A stretch of 64,000 bases of DNA from Methanothermococcus thermolithotrophicus DSM 2095 (GTDB taxonomy: Archaea; AGJL01; Methanococci; Methanococcales; Methanococcaceae): NCBI RefSeq assembly GCF_946463545.1, contig NZ_OX296583.1, positions 496,001-560,000 on the forward strand, in the 5' to 3' direction. The notes beneath the pieces were generated by a model. It did not search any database and was not told the DNA's origin. It saw only the letters and a list, made by a program, of their open reading frames with translations. The translations under genes and the position numbers were made by a program. This document shows positions 17,846-27,558 of the stretch, piece by piece (within the stretch, counting starts at the first letter, position 1; each line of letters opens with the position of its first letter).

Positions 17846-19135
17846 TTACAAAACCTTATCCAAATCTATTTTATCCCCTAGTTTTGGAGTAAATGTAATG
17901 TAACCATTTTCAACCGCCCAGTCATTAAATAGTGAAATACTTTCTTCTTCTCCATGTTGTACTATAAGAGCTCCAGGATCTGCTTTTTTTACAATCTTTC
18001 TAAGTTCATTCATATCCCCATGGGCTGAAAATTCATACAAACTTACCTCAAACTTTGGTTTAACACTGAGCTCCCCAAGAGAAAGTTCTCCAGTTTCAAT
18101 CAACCTTCTTCCTACAGTATCTTCAACTTGATAGCCTGTTAGAATAAGTGAGCTCTTGGTATCATTCCAGAAATTCCACATATATGTCACTACAGGTCCA
18201 CCTTCAAGCATTCCTGCAGTGGTAACCACAATACCGCCATTTTCCTTTAAATCTTTAATTACATGCTGCCTATCTTTGTTATCGACTTCATAAACATTGA
18301 GAAATACTTTTTTAAGATCTTCAGGATTTTTAAGGTATTCAGGATATCTCAACATTATTTCAGTTATCTTTTTTGCAAGTCCGTCAAAATAAATCGGGAT
18401 ATCTAACCCCAAATTATTTAAAACCAAAAGTATTTCCTGACTCCTATCAACTGCAAAAACAGGTATTATTGCAACTCCCTTTCTTTCTACAGTTTCCTTC
18501 ACCTTTTCTAAAAATTCTTTTTCTATTTTTCCCCTATCGGGATGAACTTCACCACCATATGTTGATTCAACTATTAACACATCTATACTCTCTTTACAGT
18601 AACTCAGATCCGCCCCTTTTACGAGCTCAGTATCTAAAACCTTTGTGTCCCCGGTATAAACCAACTTTTTATTTCCATAATCGAGTAATATGGAGGCACT
18701 TCCTGGAATATGGCCTGCATTGAAAAATTCAAAATCAAAATCTTTAAAATGTTTTGTTTTATTGTACTTCGCTTTTCTATGGAGTTTTATAGTTTTATGT
18801 ACGTCCCCTCTATCGTAGAGCTCTTCTAAATTTTCAGCCAAAGCTATTTTTAAAGAATCCTTTAGGAGCTCTTTTGTTAGTGCCTTTGTCATGTGTGTTG
18901 AAAATATAGCAGGATTAACTCCAGAATGGACCAGTACAGGTAGAGAACCAGTATGATCCAGATGAGCATGAGATATAAAAATACAGTCTGGGTTTGCATC
19001 CTTCAAAATTGGATATTCAGGGCCTTCTGGTGATAATTTAATCCCGCAGTCAAATAATACACTACTTTGATCAGTTTTAACCTCTATACAACTTCTCCCT
19101 ACTTCCATTGCTCCTCCCCTAAAAAAGATCTCCAT
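17846..19135 (-). CDS. beta-CASP metallo-beta-lactamase ribonuclease
   Basis: 429-residue archaeal beta-CASP RNase (aCPSF2/MJ0047 type) acting in RNA processing or decay. The metal-binding signature is SHAHLDHTGSLP near residue 58, with further motifs GHIPGSASILL, TGDTKVLD, the beta-CASP insert and FSAHGDMNEL followed by VQHGEEES. There is no N-terminal KH region, so it is not the transcription-terminating aCPSF1. The frame opens 8 codons earlier at a TTG, but the strong GGGAGGG site lies inside that extension, so the ATG at 19135 is the better start. Confidence 0.92.
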   Translation of the reverse strand: MEIFFRGGAMEVGRSCIEVKTDQSSVLFDCGIKLSPEGPEYPILKDANPDCIFISHAHLDHTGSLPVLVHSGVNPAIFSTHMTKALTKELLKDSLKIALAENLEELYDRGDVHKTIKLHRKAKYNKTKHFKDFDFEFFNAGHIPGSASILLDYGNKKLVYTGDTKVLDTELVKGADLSYCKESIDVLIVESTYGGEVHPDRGKIEKEFLEKVKETVERKGVAIIPVFAVDRSQEILLVLNNLGLDIPIYFDGLAKKITEIMLRYPEYLKNPEDLKKVFLNVYEVDNKDRQHVIKDLKENGGIVVTTAGMLEGGPVVTYMWNFWNDTKSSLILTGYQVEDTVGRRLIETGELSLGELSVKPKFEVSLYEFSAHGDMNELRKIVKKADPGALIVQHGEEESISLFNDWAVENGYITFTPKLGDKIDLDKVL

Positions 19136-19192
19136 AAAAACCCTCCCTTCTAATTCCAAATTACAATATTAATTTCAAATTTTGGTCATTAG

Positions 19193-19240
19193 GAATAGTA
19201 AATTACCCCTTAAGTTAATTTTTGTATTAATTTACTATTC
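19193..19240. promoter_or_regulatory. Perfect 13-bp inverted repeat in divergent spacer
   Basis: GAATAGTAAATTA (19193-19205) and TAATTTACTATTC (19228-19240) are exact inverted repeats 22 bases apart, between the divergent beta-CASP nuclease and TatD-like genes. Suggestive of an operator for a dimer or of a small hairpin element; no regulator is identified. Confidence 0.45.
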
Positions 19241-19341
19241 ATAACTTTATTATATATGATTTTAATAATATATACTTAATTAGTGGAAAAGCTGAATATA
19301 TTAAATTAAAGTTCTGTAATAACTCCATGAGGGGAGAAACT

Positions 19342-20103
19342 ATGATTGATTCACACATTCATGCAGATACTAGGCCCTACGAAGATTTTGAACTAATGGC
19401 AACGTGTATGGAAGGAGCTGTAACCCTTGCACACGATCCTTTAAAAATGAGATCCATGGACGTGCTCCTTTCTCATTTCGATAGAATTTTAGAAAATGAA
19501 GTTGAAAAAGCTGCTAAAAACGGTTTAAAATTATATGTATGTATAGGAGTACATCCAAGAGCCATTCCACCAAATTTAGATTTTGAAGTTGTTAAGGAAT
19601 ACTTAAAAAAAGATCACGTTGTAGGGGTTGGTGAAATAGGACTTGAAAAGTGCACTAAAGAAGAAATAGATGTGTTTACAGAACAGATTTTAATTGCAAA
19701 AGAGCTTAAAATGCCTGTAGTTGTCCATACCCCTAGAAGAAATAAAGAAGCAGTTACAAAGGAAATTCTAGAAATATTGGATTCTTTAGACTTGGATAAA
19801 GGAGCTCAGCAAAAAATAGTAATTGAACACTGTACAAAAGAAACAGTCAAATTCGTTTTTGACACTGAAATGTTTATGGGACTCACGGTTCAACCAAGTA
19901 AATTAACTCCAATGGATGCAGTTGACATAGTGAAAGAATATGGTGGAGAAAGGTTTATGCTAAATAGTGATAGTTCTTCTGCCCCGTCAGATATTCTAAG
20001 TGTACCTAAAACAGTTGTTAAAATGAAATCCGCTGGAATAGATGAAACAATAGTTAAAACAGTCTCTCATGACAATGCAATGAAGTTTTTTGGATTAAGA
20101 TGA
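19342..20103 (+). CDS. TatD-related metal-dependent hydrolase
   Basis: 253-residue amidohydrolase-superfamily protein of the archaeal TatD-like group (COG1099). The metal ligands are visible as MIDSHIHADTRPYED at the N-terminus, Glu in GVGEIGLEK, His in VVHTPRR, His in IEHCTKE and Asp in LNSDSSS. TatD proteins are 3'-5' DNases or of unknown specificity, so the substrate is left open. The start at 19342 is chosen because GAGGGGAG sits just upstream; a 5-codon longer start would place that site inside the gene. Confidence 0.9.
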   Translation: MIDSHIHADTRPYEDFELMATCMEGAVTLAHDPLKMRSMDVLLSHFDRILENEVEKAAKNGLKLYVCIGVHPRAIPPNLDFEVVKEYLKKDHVVGVGEIGLEKCTKEEIDVFTEQILIAKELKMPVVVHTPRRNKEAVTKEILEILDSLDLDKGAQQKIVIEHCTKETVKFVFDTEMFMGLTVQPSKLTPMDAVDIVKEYGGERFMLNSDSSSAPSDILSVPKTVVKMKSAGIDETIVKTVSHDNAMKFFGLR

Positions 20104-20129
20104 TCTACAAACAGCAAATGCTCTCTTTT

Positions 20130-20273
20130 TTATAAATATCCAAAATTAACTACTATAATGTATACTATATAAAGCGCGACCATTACCGCAGCAGCTTCCA
20201 TAATTATTGCTATTGCGGCACTTCCCTTCTTTGATTTTAACTTACCCTTTATTTTGTTTATGGCTTTTTCCAT
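20130..20273 (-). CDS. 47-residue membrane protein with pilin-like N-terminus
   Basis: A short basic head (MEKAINKIKGKLKSKKG) is followed by one hydrophobic helix and a short polar tail. The KKG-hydrophobic junction resembles the class III signal peptides of archaellins and archaeal pilins, which are cut after Gly, but the mature part would be only 30 residues. A GGTGATTAA ribosome site precedes the ATG, and the gene lies 17 bases after the DJ-1/PfpI gene on the same strand, so an operon is likely. Function unknown. Confidence 0.55.
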   Translation of the reverse strand: MEKAINKIKGKLKSKKGSAAIAIIMEAAAVMVALYIVYIIVVNFGYL

Positions 20274-20290
20274 TTAATCACCATAACAAA

Positions 20291-20788
20291 TTATTCAAAT
20301 TTCTTTAGATATTCTCCCATAAACTCTGATAAATCCCATGGATGTCGAGATGAAACTAGATTATCATCTACTACAACACCTTTATCCACAAATATACCTC
20401 CAGCAGCTATTAAATCATCCTTAACACCATACCAACATACTGCTTTTTTTCCCTTAATTTCACCTGCAGATATTAGTACCTGTATTCCCTGACATATTGA
20501 AGCTACTGGTTTTTTATCATCCATAAAATTTTTTGTTATATTTACTGCATTTATATCTAAACGAACCGTTTCTGGTCCTATGCCTCCAGGTAACACTAAC
20601 CCATCATAGTCATCAGGATTTACTTCGCTAAATTTTAAATCCACTATAACTTTATATCCTTTCTTACCTTCAATTTTACGTTTATTTGAAGCTATTTGGA
20701 CATTATATCCCTCTTCCATAAGCCTAAAATATGGATAAAAAAGCTCCAGATCTTCAAAACCGTCTGCAGACAGAATTAAAATATTCAT
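20291..20788 (-). CDS. DJ-1/PfpI family protein
   Basis: 165-residue class I glutamine amidotransferase-like protein. GLVLPGGIGPE is the conserved oxyanion/Glu-side loop, and the nucleophile elbow is ASICQGIQVL near residue 98. In active PfpI/DJ-1 proteases and deglycases Cys is normally followed by His (CHG); here it is Gln, so classic Cys-His catalysis may be lost or replaced. RHPWDLSEF near the C-terminus is typical of the family. The start follows GAGGGGGTAGT. Probably co-transcribed with the small membrane protein behind it. Confidence 0.88.
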   Translation of the reverse strand: MNILILSADGFEDLELFYPYFRLMEEGYNVQIASNKRKIEGKKGYKVIVDLKFSEVNPDDYDGLVLPGGIGPETVRLDINAVNITKNFMDDKKPVASICQGIQVLISAGEIKGKKAVCWYGVKDDLIAAGGIFVDKGVVVDDNLVSSRHPWDLSEFMGEYLKKFE

Positions 20789-20815
20789 ACTACCCCCTCA
20801 ACATAGTAAGTTATA

Positions 20816-20923
20816 TTAGGGTATTAAACATTTTTGAATTACCCATACGTTTTGTTTATGGCCTACATTGCATAAATACCTGTTTATTTTTTCATCACCT
20901 TTCCATGGATTGATATTCACCAT
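20816..20923 (-). CDS. Possible 35-residue ORF upstream of PfpI gene
   Basis: ATG-initiated frame beginning MVNINPWKGDEKINRYLCN and containing two Cys and one His. It ends 27 bases before the DJ-1/PfpI gene on the same strand, and an AATTATATG box lies just upstream. No clear ribosome site. It may be a leader peptide, a gene remnant or chance; reported with low confidence because the rest of this 370-base spacer shows nothing else. Confidence 0.22.
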   Translation of the reverse strand: MVNINPWKGDEKINRYLCNVGHKQNVWVIQKCLIP

Positions 20924-21158
20924 TAGTAATTAATAATTCATATAATTTTACCAATTATTAATTAGTTTTTTCAAAAAAGATAAATATAACCTAAATCCTA
21001 ATTTATAGTAGTTTGCGTTAAATATTGAAAAATACACCAATAAATTTAAGAAAGATGGATTATTTTAAAATTTGAGGCGTAAACATTCTACAATCATTTA
21101 ATTTCGGAACATATAATAAATTTTAATAAATTTACAAACAACTATAATAGGGGGGAGT

Positions 21159-21782
21159 ATGTGGAAGAAATTTATAATCATTATAGGTCTAATTTTTATA
21201 GTGTTGTTATTCAGCGGATGTATTGGAAATACTCCAGAAGAAGCCATCAATTCTAAAATATCTGAAAAAACATTTATTTCTGAAACTTTGGGAGATTGGA
21301 AGGCCGATGGAGTTATTGGAAAAGATGAATATTCTCACAAAATCTCATTGAATGGTGGAAAATTCATAGCTTACTGGGGAAATGACGATGAGTATATCTA
21401 CATGGGGTTAAGGGGACAATCTATCGGATGGGTTGCTATAGGGTTTGAACCAACTAACGCAATGAAGGATGCAGACATGGTTTTTGGCTGGGTTAAAGAT
21501 GGGCACGTGGTTGTTTTAGATCTCTATTCAACAGGGACCTTTGGACCTCATCCTCTAGATGAAAGTCTTGGAGGAACTAATGATATACTCGAATATGGGG
21601 GCATAGAAGAAAACGGTTATACAACACTAGAATTCAAACGTAAATTAGATACCAAGGACAAATATGACAAAGCATTTGTAAGAGGTCAAAAAATAAGATT
21701 CATCTGGGCTATGGCAGATAGCGATGATCTAAATGTTAAACACAATATTGCAAAAGGAAATGGCGAATTAACATTAGACTAA
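21159..21782 (+). CDS. DOMON-domain lipoprotein
   Basis: 207-residue predicted extracytoplasmic lipoprotein. A signal peptide of about 20 residues ends in the lipobox LLFSGC (Cys21). The rest is a DOMON beta-sandwich, shown by YIYMGLRGQSIGWVAIGFEP, MKDADMVFGWVKDGHVVVLD and the closing FKRKLDTKDKYDKAF...IRFIWAMADSDDLNVKH. DOMON domains bind haem b or sugars; in cellobiose dehydrogenase and eukaryotic CYBDOM proteins they hand electrons to or from haem. The start follows GGGGGGAGT. The next gene, 14 bases on, encodes a four-helix protein resembling the cytochrome b561 partner. Confidence 0.85.
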   Translation: MWKKFIIIIGLIFIVLLFSGCIGNTPEEAINSKISEKTFISETLGDWKADGVIGKDEYSHKISLNGGKFIAYWGNDDEYIYMGLRGQSIGWVAIGFEPTNAMKDADMVFGWVKDGHVVVLDLYSTGTFGPHPLDESLGGTNDILEYGGIEENGYTTLEFKRKLDTKDKYDKAFVRGQKIRFIWAMADSDDLNVKHNIAKGNGELTLD

Positions 21783-21796
21783 TTGCTTATTTTTTA

Positions 21797-22168
21797 TTGG
21801 TGGTGGTCCTTATTGTACAGATATATCAAATTCACGCCGTCCTACAAATTTTAGCCCTTTTTTCATTAATCTTAGGTGCTTACTATGCAAAAAAACATAA
21901 CTTAAAAATACATCATCGTTTTATTTATTTAGCTTTAACTTTAATGACTATAGCAATTGGAATAATGCTTTATTGGGCTAGGGGCATCCCTTCATTTCAT
22001 GGCAAATTAGGAATATTAATTTACATCTACATATTGGGAACGGCGTTTAGCGGTAGGCTTTTTTTAAAGGGAAAAATAAAGAGAAGTACTCATAAAGCAT
22101 TGGCTATAAGTTCAATCTTTTTGTTTACCATGCAAATACTCTTTGGGATATATACCTATGTTCTCTAA
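21797..22168 (+). CDS. b561-like four-helix membrane protein
   Basis: 123 residues, mostly four transmembrane helices. His residues sit where cytochrome b561 binds two haems: IHAVLQILALF, KIHHRFIYLAL, SFHGKLGILIY and STHKALAISSI. The pattern FHGKLG resembles the HSWLG motif of b561. With the DOMON lipoprotein upstream it would reproduce, as two proteins, the DOMON-b561 architecture of eukaryotic electron-transfer proteins. The exact start is uncertain: TTG 21797 and GTG 21800/21803 are all in frame and the ribosome site is unclear. Haem binding is inferred. Confidence 0.72.
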   Translation: MVVVLIVQIYQIHAVLQILALFSLILGAYYAKKHNLKIHHRFIYLALTLMTIAIGIMLYWARGIPSFHGKLGILIYIYILGTAFSGRLFLKGKIKRSTHKALAISSIFLFTMQILFGIYTYVL

Positions 22169-22283
22169 CTAAATATATTGGTGTCTGACAAAAAGAAGCC
22201 ATAAAAACGCGTAATTTAAGTACAATCAAAAATGAAAAAATAATGGTTGAATCTCTATCCGATGTTAAGTAGGCACGTCAAAT

Positions 22284-23801
22284 TTAAAATCTACTTATTT
22301 TTTTAAGCATCATTCCTTCGACTCTTACTGGATATGACCTTCTAGCCAATTTAACCGCAGAATCTAATCTCTCTTCTGAACTTGAATATATGGTATATAG
22401 AACATCCCCTTTCTGGATCTTACCGCCCATTTTTGCATTTAAACGAACTCCTGCTTTTTTATCCCTTGGAGCTCCTGCTTCTTTAGCAACATCTGTTATC
22501 AATTTATTGGATATATTAGTAACATAACCACTTTTTGGAGATAATATCTCTGCCTTATACTCTCCAATTTCAATTTCTTCAGGTTTTTTAGGTTCTCCAC
22601 CTTGTTCGGTAATTATTTCATTAAATTTCTCTAAGGCTTTTCCAGTACATAGTATGTCCCAAGCTACATCGGATCCTTTTCCAGGTGACGCAACGCCACC
22701 TAATTCCAATATAACACCTGCCAAAGATACTGCCTTTTCAATTAAACTTTTAGGTGCATTTTTACAGTCATGAAGTGCTTCCAGAGCTTCTTTAGCTTCT
22801 AAAGCAGGTCCTATGGCCCTACCTATAGGCTGTCCCCCGTAGGTCAATACACATTCAACACGTAGGTTAAGCATATCTCCCAATTCGATGAATTTTCTAG
22901 CCAATTGGGCCCCTTCCTGTTCGTTTTTAATTTTTACCTCATTTCCAATTGGTATGTCTATTACCGTATATTTTACACCGGTGGCAATCTTCTTGGCCAT
23001 TACACTTGACAAGAGTTGAGGTTGCGGATCTATAGAAAGTGGTCTTTCAACGTTTATTATGATGTCGTCTGCTGGAGCAAGGTTTACCGCACCTCCCCAA
23101 ACCAAACATCCATTTGTAGTTTTTACAACACGTTTTATCTCATCATAAGATAAACTAACGTTTGTCAAAACTTCAACCACATCTGCAGTACCAGCTGCCG
23201 AAGTTATGGCCCTTGAAGAAGTTTTGGGAATTTTAATACCTGCTGCAGCCACAATAGGGATCGTTAAAAGTGCATACTTGTTACCTGGAACTCCCCCGAT
23301 ACTATGGACATCTGCAACAATTCCATCTTCCCATTCAATCATATCTCCTGTTTCAGCCATTCTTTTGGTCATCTCTACAACTTCATCCATTCCCATTCCG
23401 TTAATAAAAGTAGATGAGACAAAAGCTGCAATTTCAATATTTGAAAGCTTTCTTGAAACTATTTCATCAACTATTGTACGTATCTCATGAGGTTTTAAAG
23501 TCTGCCCTTCCATCTTTTTCTTAATATAATTTACTGAAACTGGTTTTTGGGCATGTCTTATTTTTATTTCTTCGCCTTCCTTAATAGGAATACTTTTAAG
23601 AATCTCGCTTAGAATACCAACTTCTCCTTTATTTACCATTTCTTTTGTTGAATAAAGTGTGCCTATAAAAGAACCTTCTGAGGTTTCCACTAAAACCCTA
23701 TCTTGAGGGTAGTATGGAGTGCCCTTTAAATCCTCTTCATTTATGATAACGGCATTTGCACCTAAATCCAAGTCCACATATTTAGTCTTTAAAAATAGCA
23801 T
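22284..23801 (-). CDS. deoA: AMP phosphorylase
   Basis: Converts AMP, CMP or UMP and phosphate to base and ribose-1,5-bisphosphate, feeding the archaeal type III RuBisCO pathway for nucleotide salvage. 505 residues: an N-terminal beta domain of about 85 residues specific to the archaeal enzyme, then the thymidine phosphorylase fold with the SIGGVPGNKYALLTIPIVAAAG phosphate loop (quoted from about residues 167-188 in parts), SSRAITSAAGTADVVE, and a C-terminal alpha/beta domain. GGGAGGGAG precedes the ATG. The gene stands alone. Confidence 0.93.
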   Translation of the reverse strand: MLFLKTKYVDLDLGANAVIINEEDLKGTPYYPQDRVLVETSEGSFIGTLYSTKEMVNKGEVGILSEILKSIPIKEGEEIKIRHAQKPVSVNYIKKKMEGQTLKPHEIRTIVDEIVSRKLSNIEIAAFVSSTFINGMGMDEVVEMTKRMAETGDMIEWEDGIVADVHSIGGVPGNKYALLTIPIVAAAGIKIPKTSSRAITSAAGTADVVEVLTNVSLSYDEIKRVVKTTNGCLVWGGAVNLAPADDIIINVERPLSIDPQPQLLSSVMAKKIATGVKYTVIDIPIGNEVKIKNEQEGAQLARKFIELGDMLNLRVECVLTYGGQPIGRAIGPALEAKEALEALHDCKNAPKSLIEKAVSLAGVILELGGVASPGKGSDVAWDILCTGKALEKFNEIITEQGGEPKKPEEIEIGEYKAEILSPKSGYVTNISNKLITDVAKEAGAPRDKKAGVRLNAKMGGKIQKGDVLYTIYSSSEERLDSAVKLARRSYPVRVEGMMLKKISRF

Positions 23802-24054
23802 CAGCTCCCTCCCTAGTTAATATACATACAAACTTTAAAATTTGAGGTATAAATAATTGATGATATAATATTCTAAAAATTTATGATAATTTTACAAATG
23901 AATACATTACAATATCTTAAATTTGATTTAAGTGATAATTACATTATTATGTTTGAATTGAACATGATATATTATTTTACTTAATCTTAGAGTAGATATA
24001 TTTGAAAAATAGTTAAAAATAATGGAAATAAGTAGATAAATATTACAAACTGTG

Positions 24055-26124
24055 TTAGCAAATCTTACTTCCAACAGGAACATCTTTGTCAGGTGTTAAA
24101 AGAGCTACAACATCATCTCCGGCTGCTAAAACCATGCCTTGGGATTCAACACCGCAGAGTTTTGCAGGTTTTAAGTTACATACTAAAACAATTTTTTTTC
24201 CAACGAGCTCCTCAGGTTCATAGTGTCCTTTTATACCTGCAACAACCTGTCTTTTTTCATCGCCAATATCTACAATCAATTTTAACAATTTTTTTGATTT
24301 TGGGATGTCCTCTGCCTCTAAAATTTGAGCTACTCTTAAGTCCAAGTTATCAAAGTAATCTATGCCAATTAATTCCATTTTTTCACCATTAGACTTTTTT
24401 GTTTTGTTTTTACCTTTATTTTTTCCATCTGTTTTTGGCTCCTTCGATGCCATCAATTTTTCTTTCATCTTTTTGATGTCTTCGTCTTCGACTTTTTTAA
24501 ATATAACCTTTGGTTTTTTTAACTTTTTCCCTCTCAATTCTAAGTCAACTTCTTCGCCCATTAAATCCAAAATTTCCAAGGTCTTTTTAGGCATGAATGG
24601 ATACAACAGGTATAGTATGTATTTGACTACGGTACAACAGGTGTATAGAACTTCTTTTAATCTTGTTTCGTCTTTAATTGTCCAAGGTTCCATACTCTGG
24701 AAATATGTGTTTCCTTCCTTTGCAAGATGGATTATATTCATTAATGCATCTTTGAAGTTGTAGCTCCTTATGTTCTTATCTACATTAGTTAGTGTTTCTT
24801 CACATTTCATTAAAAGTGCTTTATCTTCTTCTTTTAGGCTCTCCTTATCTGCAATTGGAACTTCTTTGAATTTTCTCTGAGTAAATACCAAAGTTCTGTG
24901 GATGAAGTTTCCAATAATATCGATGAGCTCGGTGTTTATTCTCTTCTGGAATTCGTCCCATGAAAAATCGCTGTCCCTATTTAATGGAGCATTTATCATC
25001 AAGAAGTATCTTAAATAATCTGATTCAAAGTTTTCAACAAAGTCCTTGACCCAGACTACCCATTTTTTACTTGTACTCATTTTTCTTCCTTCCAATGTCA
25101 GGTAGCCCCCACTGATTACAGAAGACGGTAGGTTATAGTCACCGTTGGCAAGTATCATACCTGGCCAAAATACGGAGTGGTGAACGGTTATATCCTTTCC
25201 AATAAAGTGATATATTTTTACATCTTCTTCATTTTCTTTACCAACTGGATTCGAAAATCTTTGATTTTCGTAACCTACTGGATTCGAAAACCGAAGGTTT
25301 TCGTAATTTTTTAACCAATATTCTTTCCAAACGTCCCCTAACTGTTTTGTAAATGAAATATAACCTATAGGGGCTTCCAACCAAACATACATGACTTGGT
25401 TTGGATTCTCAGGTATTGGAACTCCCCATTTTATATCCCTTGAAATATCCCAGTCGTGGAGCTCTTCAATCCATCTTAAAGCCAAATTCTTTACATGTTC
25501 CGGCATCTCTTCTGAGCTCTTAATGTACTCCTCTAAATCACTATTCAAGGCACTTAATTTAAAGAAATAATGTGTTGTCTTTCTGATTTCTGGTTTGGCA
25601 TTACAGTGAACACAGTATGGGTCTATTAACTCTGTAGGTTCGAGGTGTCTTCCACAGACTTCACAGTGGTCTCCTCTAGCTTCTCCATCGCAGAACGGAC
25701 AGGTACCTTCGACATACCTATCTGCTAAAAATCTGTCACATTTTGGACAGTAAAATTGCTCAATTTCCTTTTCGTATATGTATCCGTTCTCTCTTAATTT
25801 TTTATAGAATTCTTGGGCAGTTTTGATATGTATATCACTGTGGGTTCTTCCAAAGGAATCAAAAACCACATTTAAACTATCCAAATCATGTTTTATCTCA
25901 TTGTGGTACTTTTCAACAATATCTTCCGGAGTAACCCCTTCTTTTTCTGCAGTTAATGTAATAGGAACCCCGTGGTTATCTGTTCCACCAACATGTATGA
26001 CATCTTCCCCTTTTAATTTCAAATATCTCGTCATAATATCCGCTGGGATATAGGTACTCCTAGCATGTCCAAGATGCAAAGGACCGTTTGTATATGCAAG
26101 GGCAGTTGTAATAAGATACTTCAT
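24055..26124 (-). CDS. metG: Methionyl-tRNA synthetase
   Basis: 689-residue class I synthetase. HIGH motif [10 protein letters not shown] near the N-terminus, four-Cys zinc knuckles (CPKC, CPFC, CEVC, CVHC) in the connective peptide, KMSKS variant GRKMSTSKK, a Lys-rich linker and a C-terminal Trbp111-type tRNA-binding domain ([18 protein letters not shown]). ATG 26124 is chosen because GGAGGG lies six bases upstream; an in-frame ATG at 26142 would swallow that site. Residues about 271-294 (two copies of an ENxRFSNPVG-type unit) are an insertion encoded by a palindromic DNA cassette also found in trm5. Confidence 0.96.
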   Translation of the reverse strand: MKYLITTALAYTNGPLHLGHARSTYIPADIMTRYLKLKGEDVIHVGGTDNHGVPITLTAEKEGVTPEDIVEKYHNEIKHDLDSLNVVFDSFGRTHSDIHIKTAQEFYKKLRENGYIYEKEIEQFYCPKCDRFLADRYVEGTCPFCDGEARGDHCEVCGRHLEPTELIDPYCVHCNAKPEIRKTTHYFFKLSALNSDLEEYIKSSEEMPEHVKNLALRWIEELHDWDISRDIKWGVPIPENPNQVMYVWLEAPIGYISFTKQLGDVWKEYWLKNYENLRFSNPVGYENQRFSNPVGKENEEDVKIYHFIGKDITVHHSVFWPGMILANGDYNLPSSVISGGYLTLEGRKMSTSKKWVVWVKDFVENFESDYLRYFLMINAPLNRDSDFSWDEFQKRINTELIDIIGNFIHRTLVFTQRKFKEVPIADKESLKEEDKALLMKCEETLTNVDKNIRSYNFKDALMNIIHLAKEGNTYFQSMEPWTIKDETRLKEVLYTCCTVVKYILYLLYPFMPKKTLEILDLMGEEVDLELRGKKLKKPKVIFKKVEDEDIKKMKEKLMASKEPKTDGKNKGKNKTKKSNGEKMELIGIDYFDNLDLRVAQILEAEDIPKSKKLLKLIVDIGDEKRQVVAGIKGHYEPEELVGKKIVLVCNLKPAKLCGVESQGMVLAAGDDVVALLTPDKDVPVGSKIC
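25242..25312. repeat. Double-palindrome cassette inside metG
   Basis: Two tandem units, each CTGGATTCGAAAA, a short loop and TTTTCGTAA; the loops are TCTTTGA and CCGAAGG. The 70-base cassette is nearly identical, outside one loop, to the reverse complement of 30416-30478 in trm5. In metG it is translated as two ENxRFSNPVG repeats and keeps the frame open. Confidence 0.85.
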
Positions 26125-26332
26125 TATTTCCCTCCGTGACATTCGTATTATAGTATTTTAGTTGTGATTGATTAGCTTAACTATTAGCATTTTTAAATAT
26201 ATATTATTGTTTAAAACTAAAATGAATTTAATTTAAAAATATGAGATTGATTTACCAGAGCTCTCGGAACAACTACACTTAAAAAAAATTTTAGCCAAAT
26301 CATATTTCTTATGTTACTAAGAAGGTGGTATA

Positions 26333-26433
26333 TATAGTACTTCCACAATAATATATATTAAATTTAAATTAAATTAGATAATATTTTTCAAAACTAACAT
26401 AGTTAGTTTTGTTAACTTTGTGGAAGCACCATA
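26333..26433. repeat. TIR element, family B, upstream of gapdh
   Basis: The left end TATAGTACTTCCACAA and right end TTGTGGAAGCACCATA are inverted repeats matching at 13 of 16 positions; the core is AT-rich with a nested AAACTAAC/GTTAGTTT hairpin. It has the size and TATAG-type ends of the family A elements but a different end sequence. Together with weaker repeats near 26155-26276 it fills the 411-base spacer between metG and the GAPDH gene. Confidence 0.65.
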
Positions 26434-26535
26434 CATTAAAATCAATAATATTGTATGGCATTACCAAAGCTATTTCAAAACTGAAGTACAATAATGTATT
26501 TTGAAATGGCAATAGACAGCTTCAGGTGATTATAG

Positions 26536-27558
26536 ATGGCAAAAGTTTTAATAAATGGATATGGTTCAATAGGGAAAAGAGTAGCTGATGCAGTATCCAA
26601 GCAAGACGATATGGAAGTTATAGGAGTTACAAAAACTAAACCTGATTTTGAAGCTAGATTGGCAGTTGAAAAAGGATATAAATTATTTGCAGCAATTCCT
26701 GAAAGAAAACATTTATTTGAAGAAGCAGGAATTGAAATTGAAGGTACCATTGATGATATAATTGAAGATGCAGATATTGTAGTTGATGGAGCACCAAAAA
26801 AGATAGGAACAGATAACTTAGAAAAGATCTACAAAAAATACGGCGTTAAGGCAATATTACAAGGTGGAGAAAAAGCTCACGTAGTTGAAGATTCATTTAA
26901 CTCACTTTGGAGCTACGATAGATGTTATGGAAAAGACTATATTAGGGTAGTTTCATGCAACACAACAGGATTGTGTAGGACATTTTATGCCATCAACTCT
27001 GTTACCGATATATTAAAAGCTAGAGTAGTTTTAGTAAGGAGAGCAGCTGACCCGAACGATGCAAAAACAGGTCCAGTAAATGCAATTGTTCCGAATCCTG
27101 CAACCGTGCCTTCTCACCACGGACCTGATGTAGTATCCGTTGTTCCACAGTTTGAAGGTAAAATAATGTCTTCAGCAGTTATAGTTCCAACAACCTTAAT
27201 GCACATGCACTCTTTAATGGTTGAAACTACAGGAGTTACAAAAGATGATGTTTTAGATGCAATTGAAAAAACCCCAAGGATAATTACTGTAAAAGCTTCA
27301 GAAGGTTTGGACTCAACCGCGACAATTATAGAATATGCAAGAGATTTAGGAAGACCAAGATACGATTTAAATGAAATCGCAATCTGGGAAGAAAGCGTAA
27401 ACGTAGTAGATAATGAAATATTCTTAATGCAAGCAATACACCAAGAAAGTGATGTAATCCCAGAAAACATTGACTGTATAAGGGCAATGCTCCAAATGGA
27501 AGACGACAATATGAAATCCATTGAAAAAACAAATAAAGCTATGGGTCTTTTAAAATAA
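26536..27558 (+). CDS. gap: Glyceraldehyde-3-phosphate dehydrogenase, type II archaeal
   Basis: Phosphorylating, NAD(P)+-dependent GAPDH acting mainly in gluconeogenesis in methanogens. 340 residues, the normal length: Rossmann motif [17 protein letters not shown], catalytic Cys in [10 protein letters not shown] (about residue 140) and the archaeal-type [29 protein letters not shown] precedes the ATG. The gene has a long upstream spacer with a terminal-inverted-repeat element that may carry or displace its promoter. Confidence 0.97.
   Translation: MAKVLINGYGSIGKRVADAVSKQDDMEVIGVTKTKPDFEARLAVEKGYKLFAAIPERKHLFEEAGIEIEGTIDDIIEDADIVVDGAPKKIGTDNLEKIYKKYGVKAILQGGEKAHVVEDSFNSLWSYDRCYGKDYIRVVSCNTTGLCRTFYAINSVTDILKARVVLVRRAADPNDAKTGPVNAIVPNPATVPSHHGPDVVSVVPQFEGKIMSSAVIVPTTLMHMHSLMVETTGVTKDDVLDAIEKTPRIITVKASEGLDSTATIIEYARDLGRPRYDLNEIAIWEESVNVVDNEIFLMQAIHQESDVIPENIDCIRAMLQMEDDNMKSIEKTNKAMGLLK

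Noticed and set aside
26155-26276. Possible further family A element (TAGTTGTGATTG ... CGGAACAACTA) between metG and the family B element
   Set aside because: Only the right end matches; the left match is about six bases and could be chance in AT-rich DNA.
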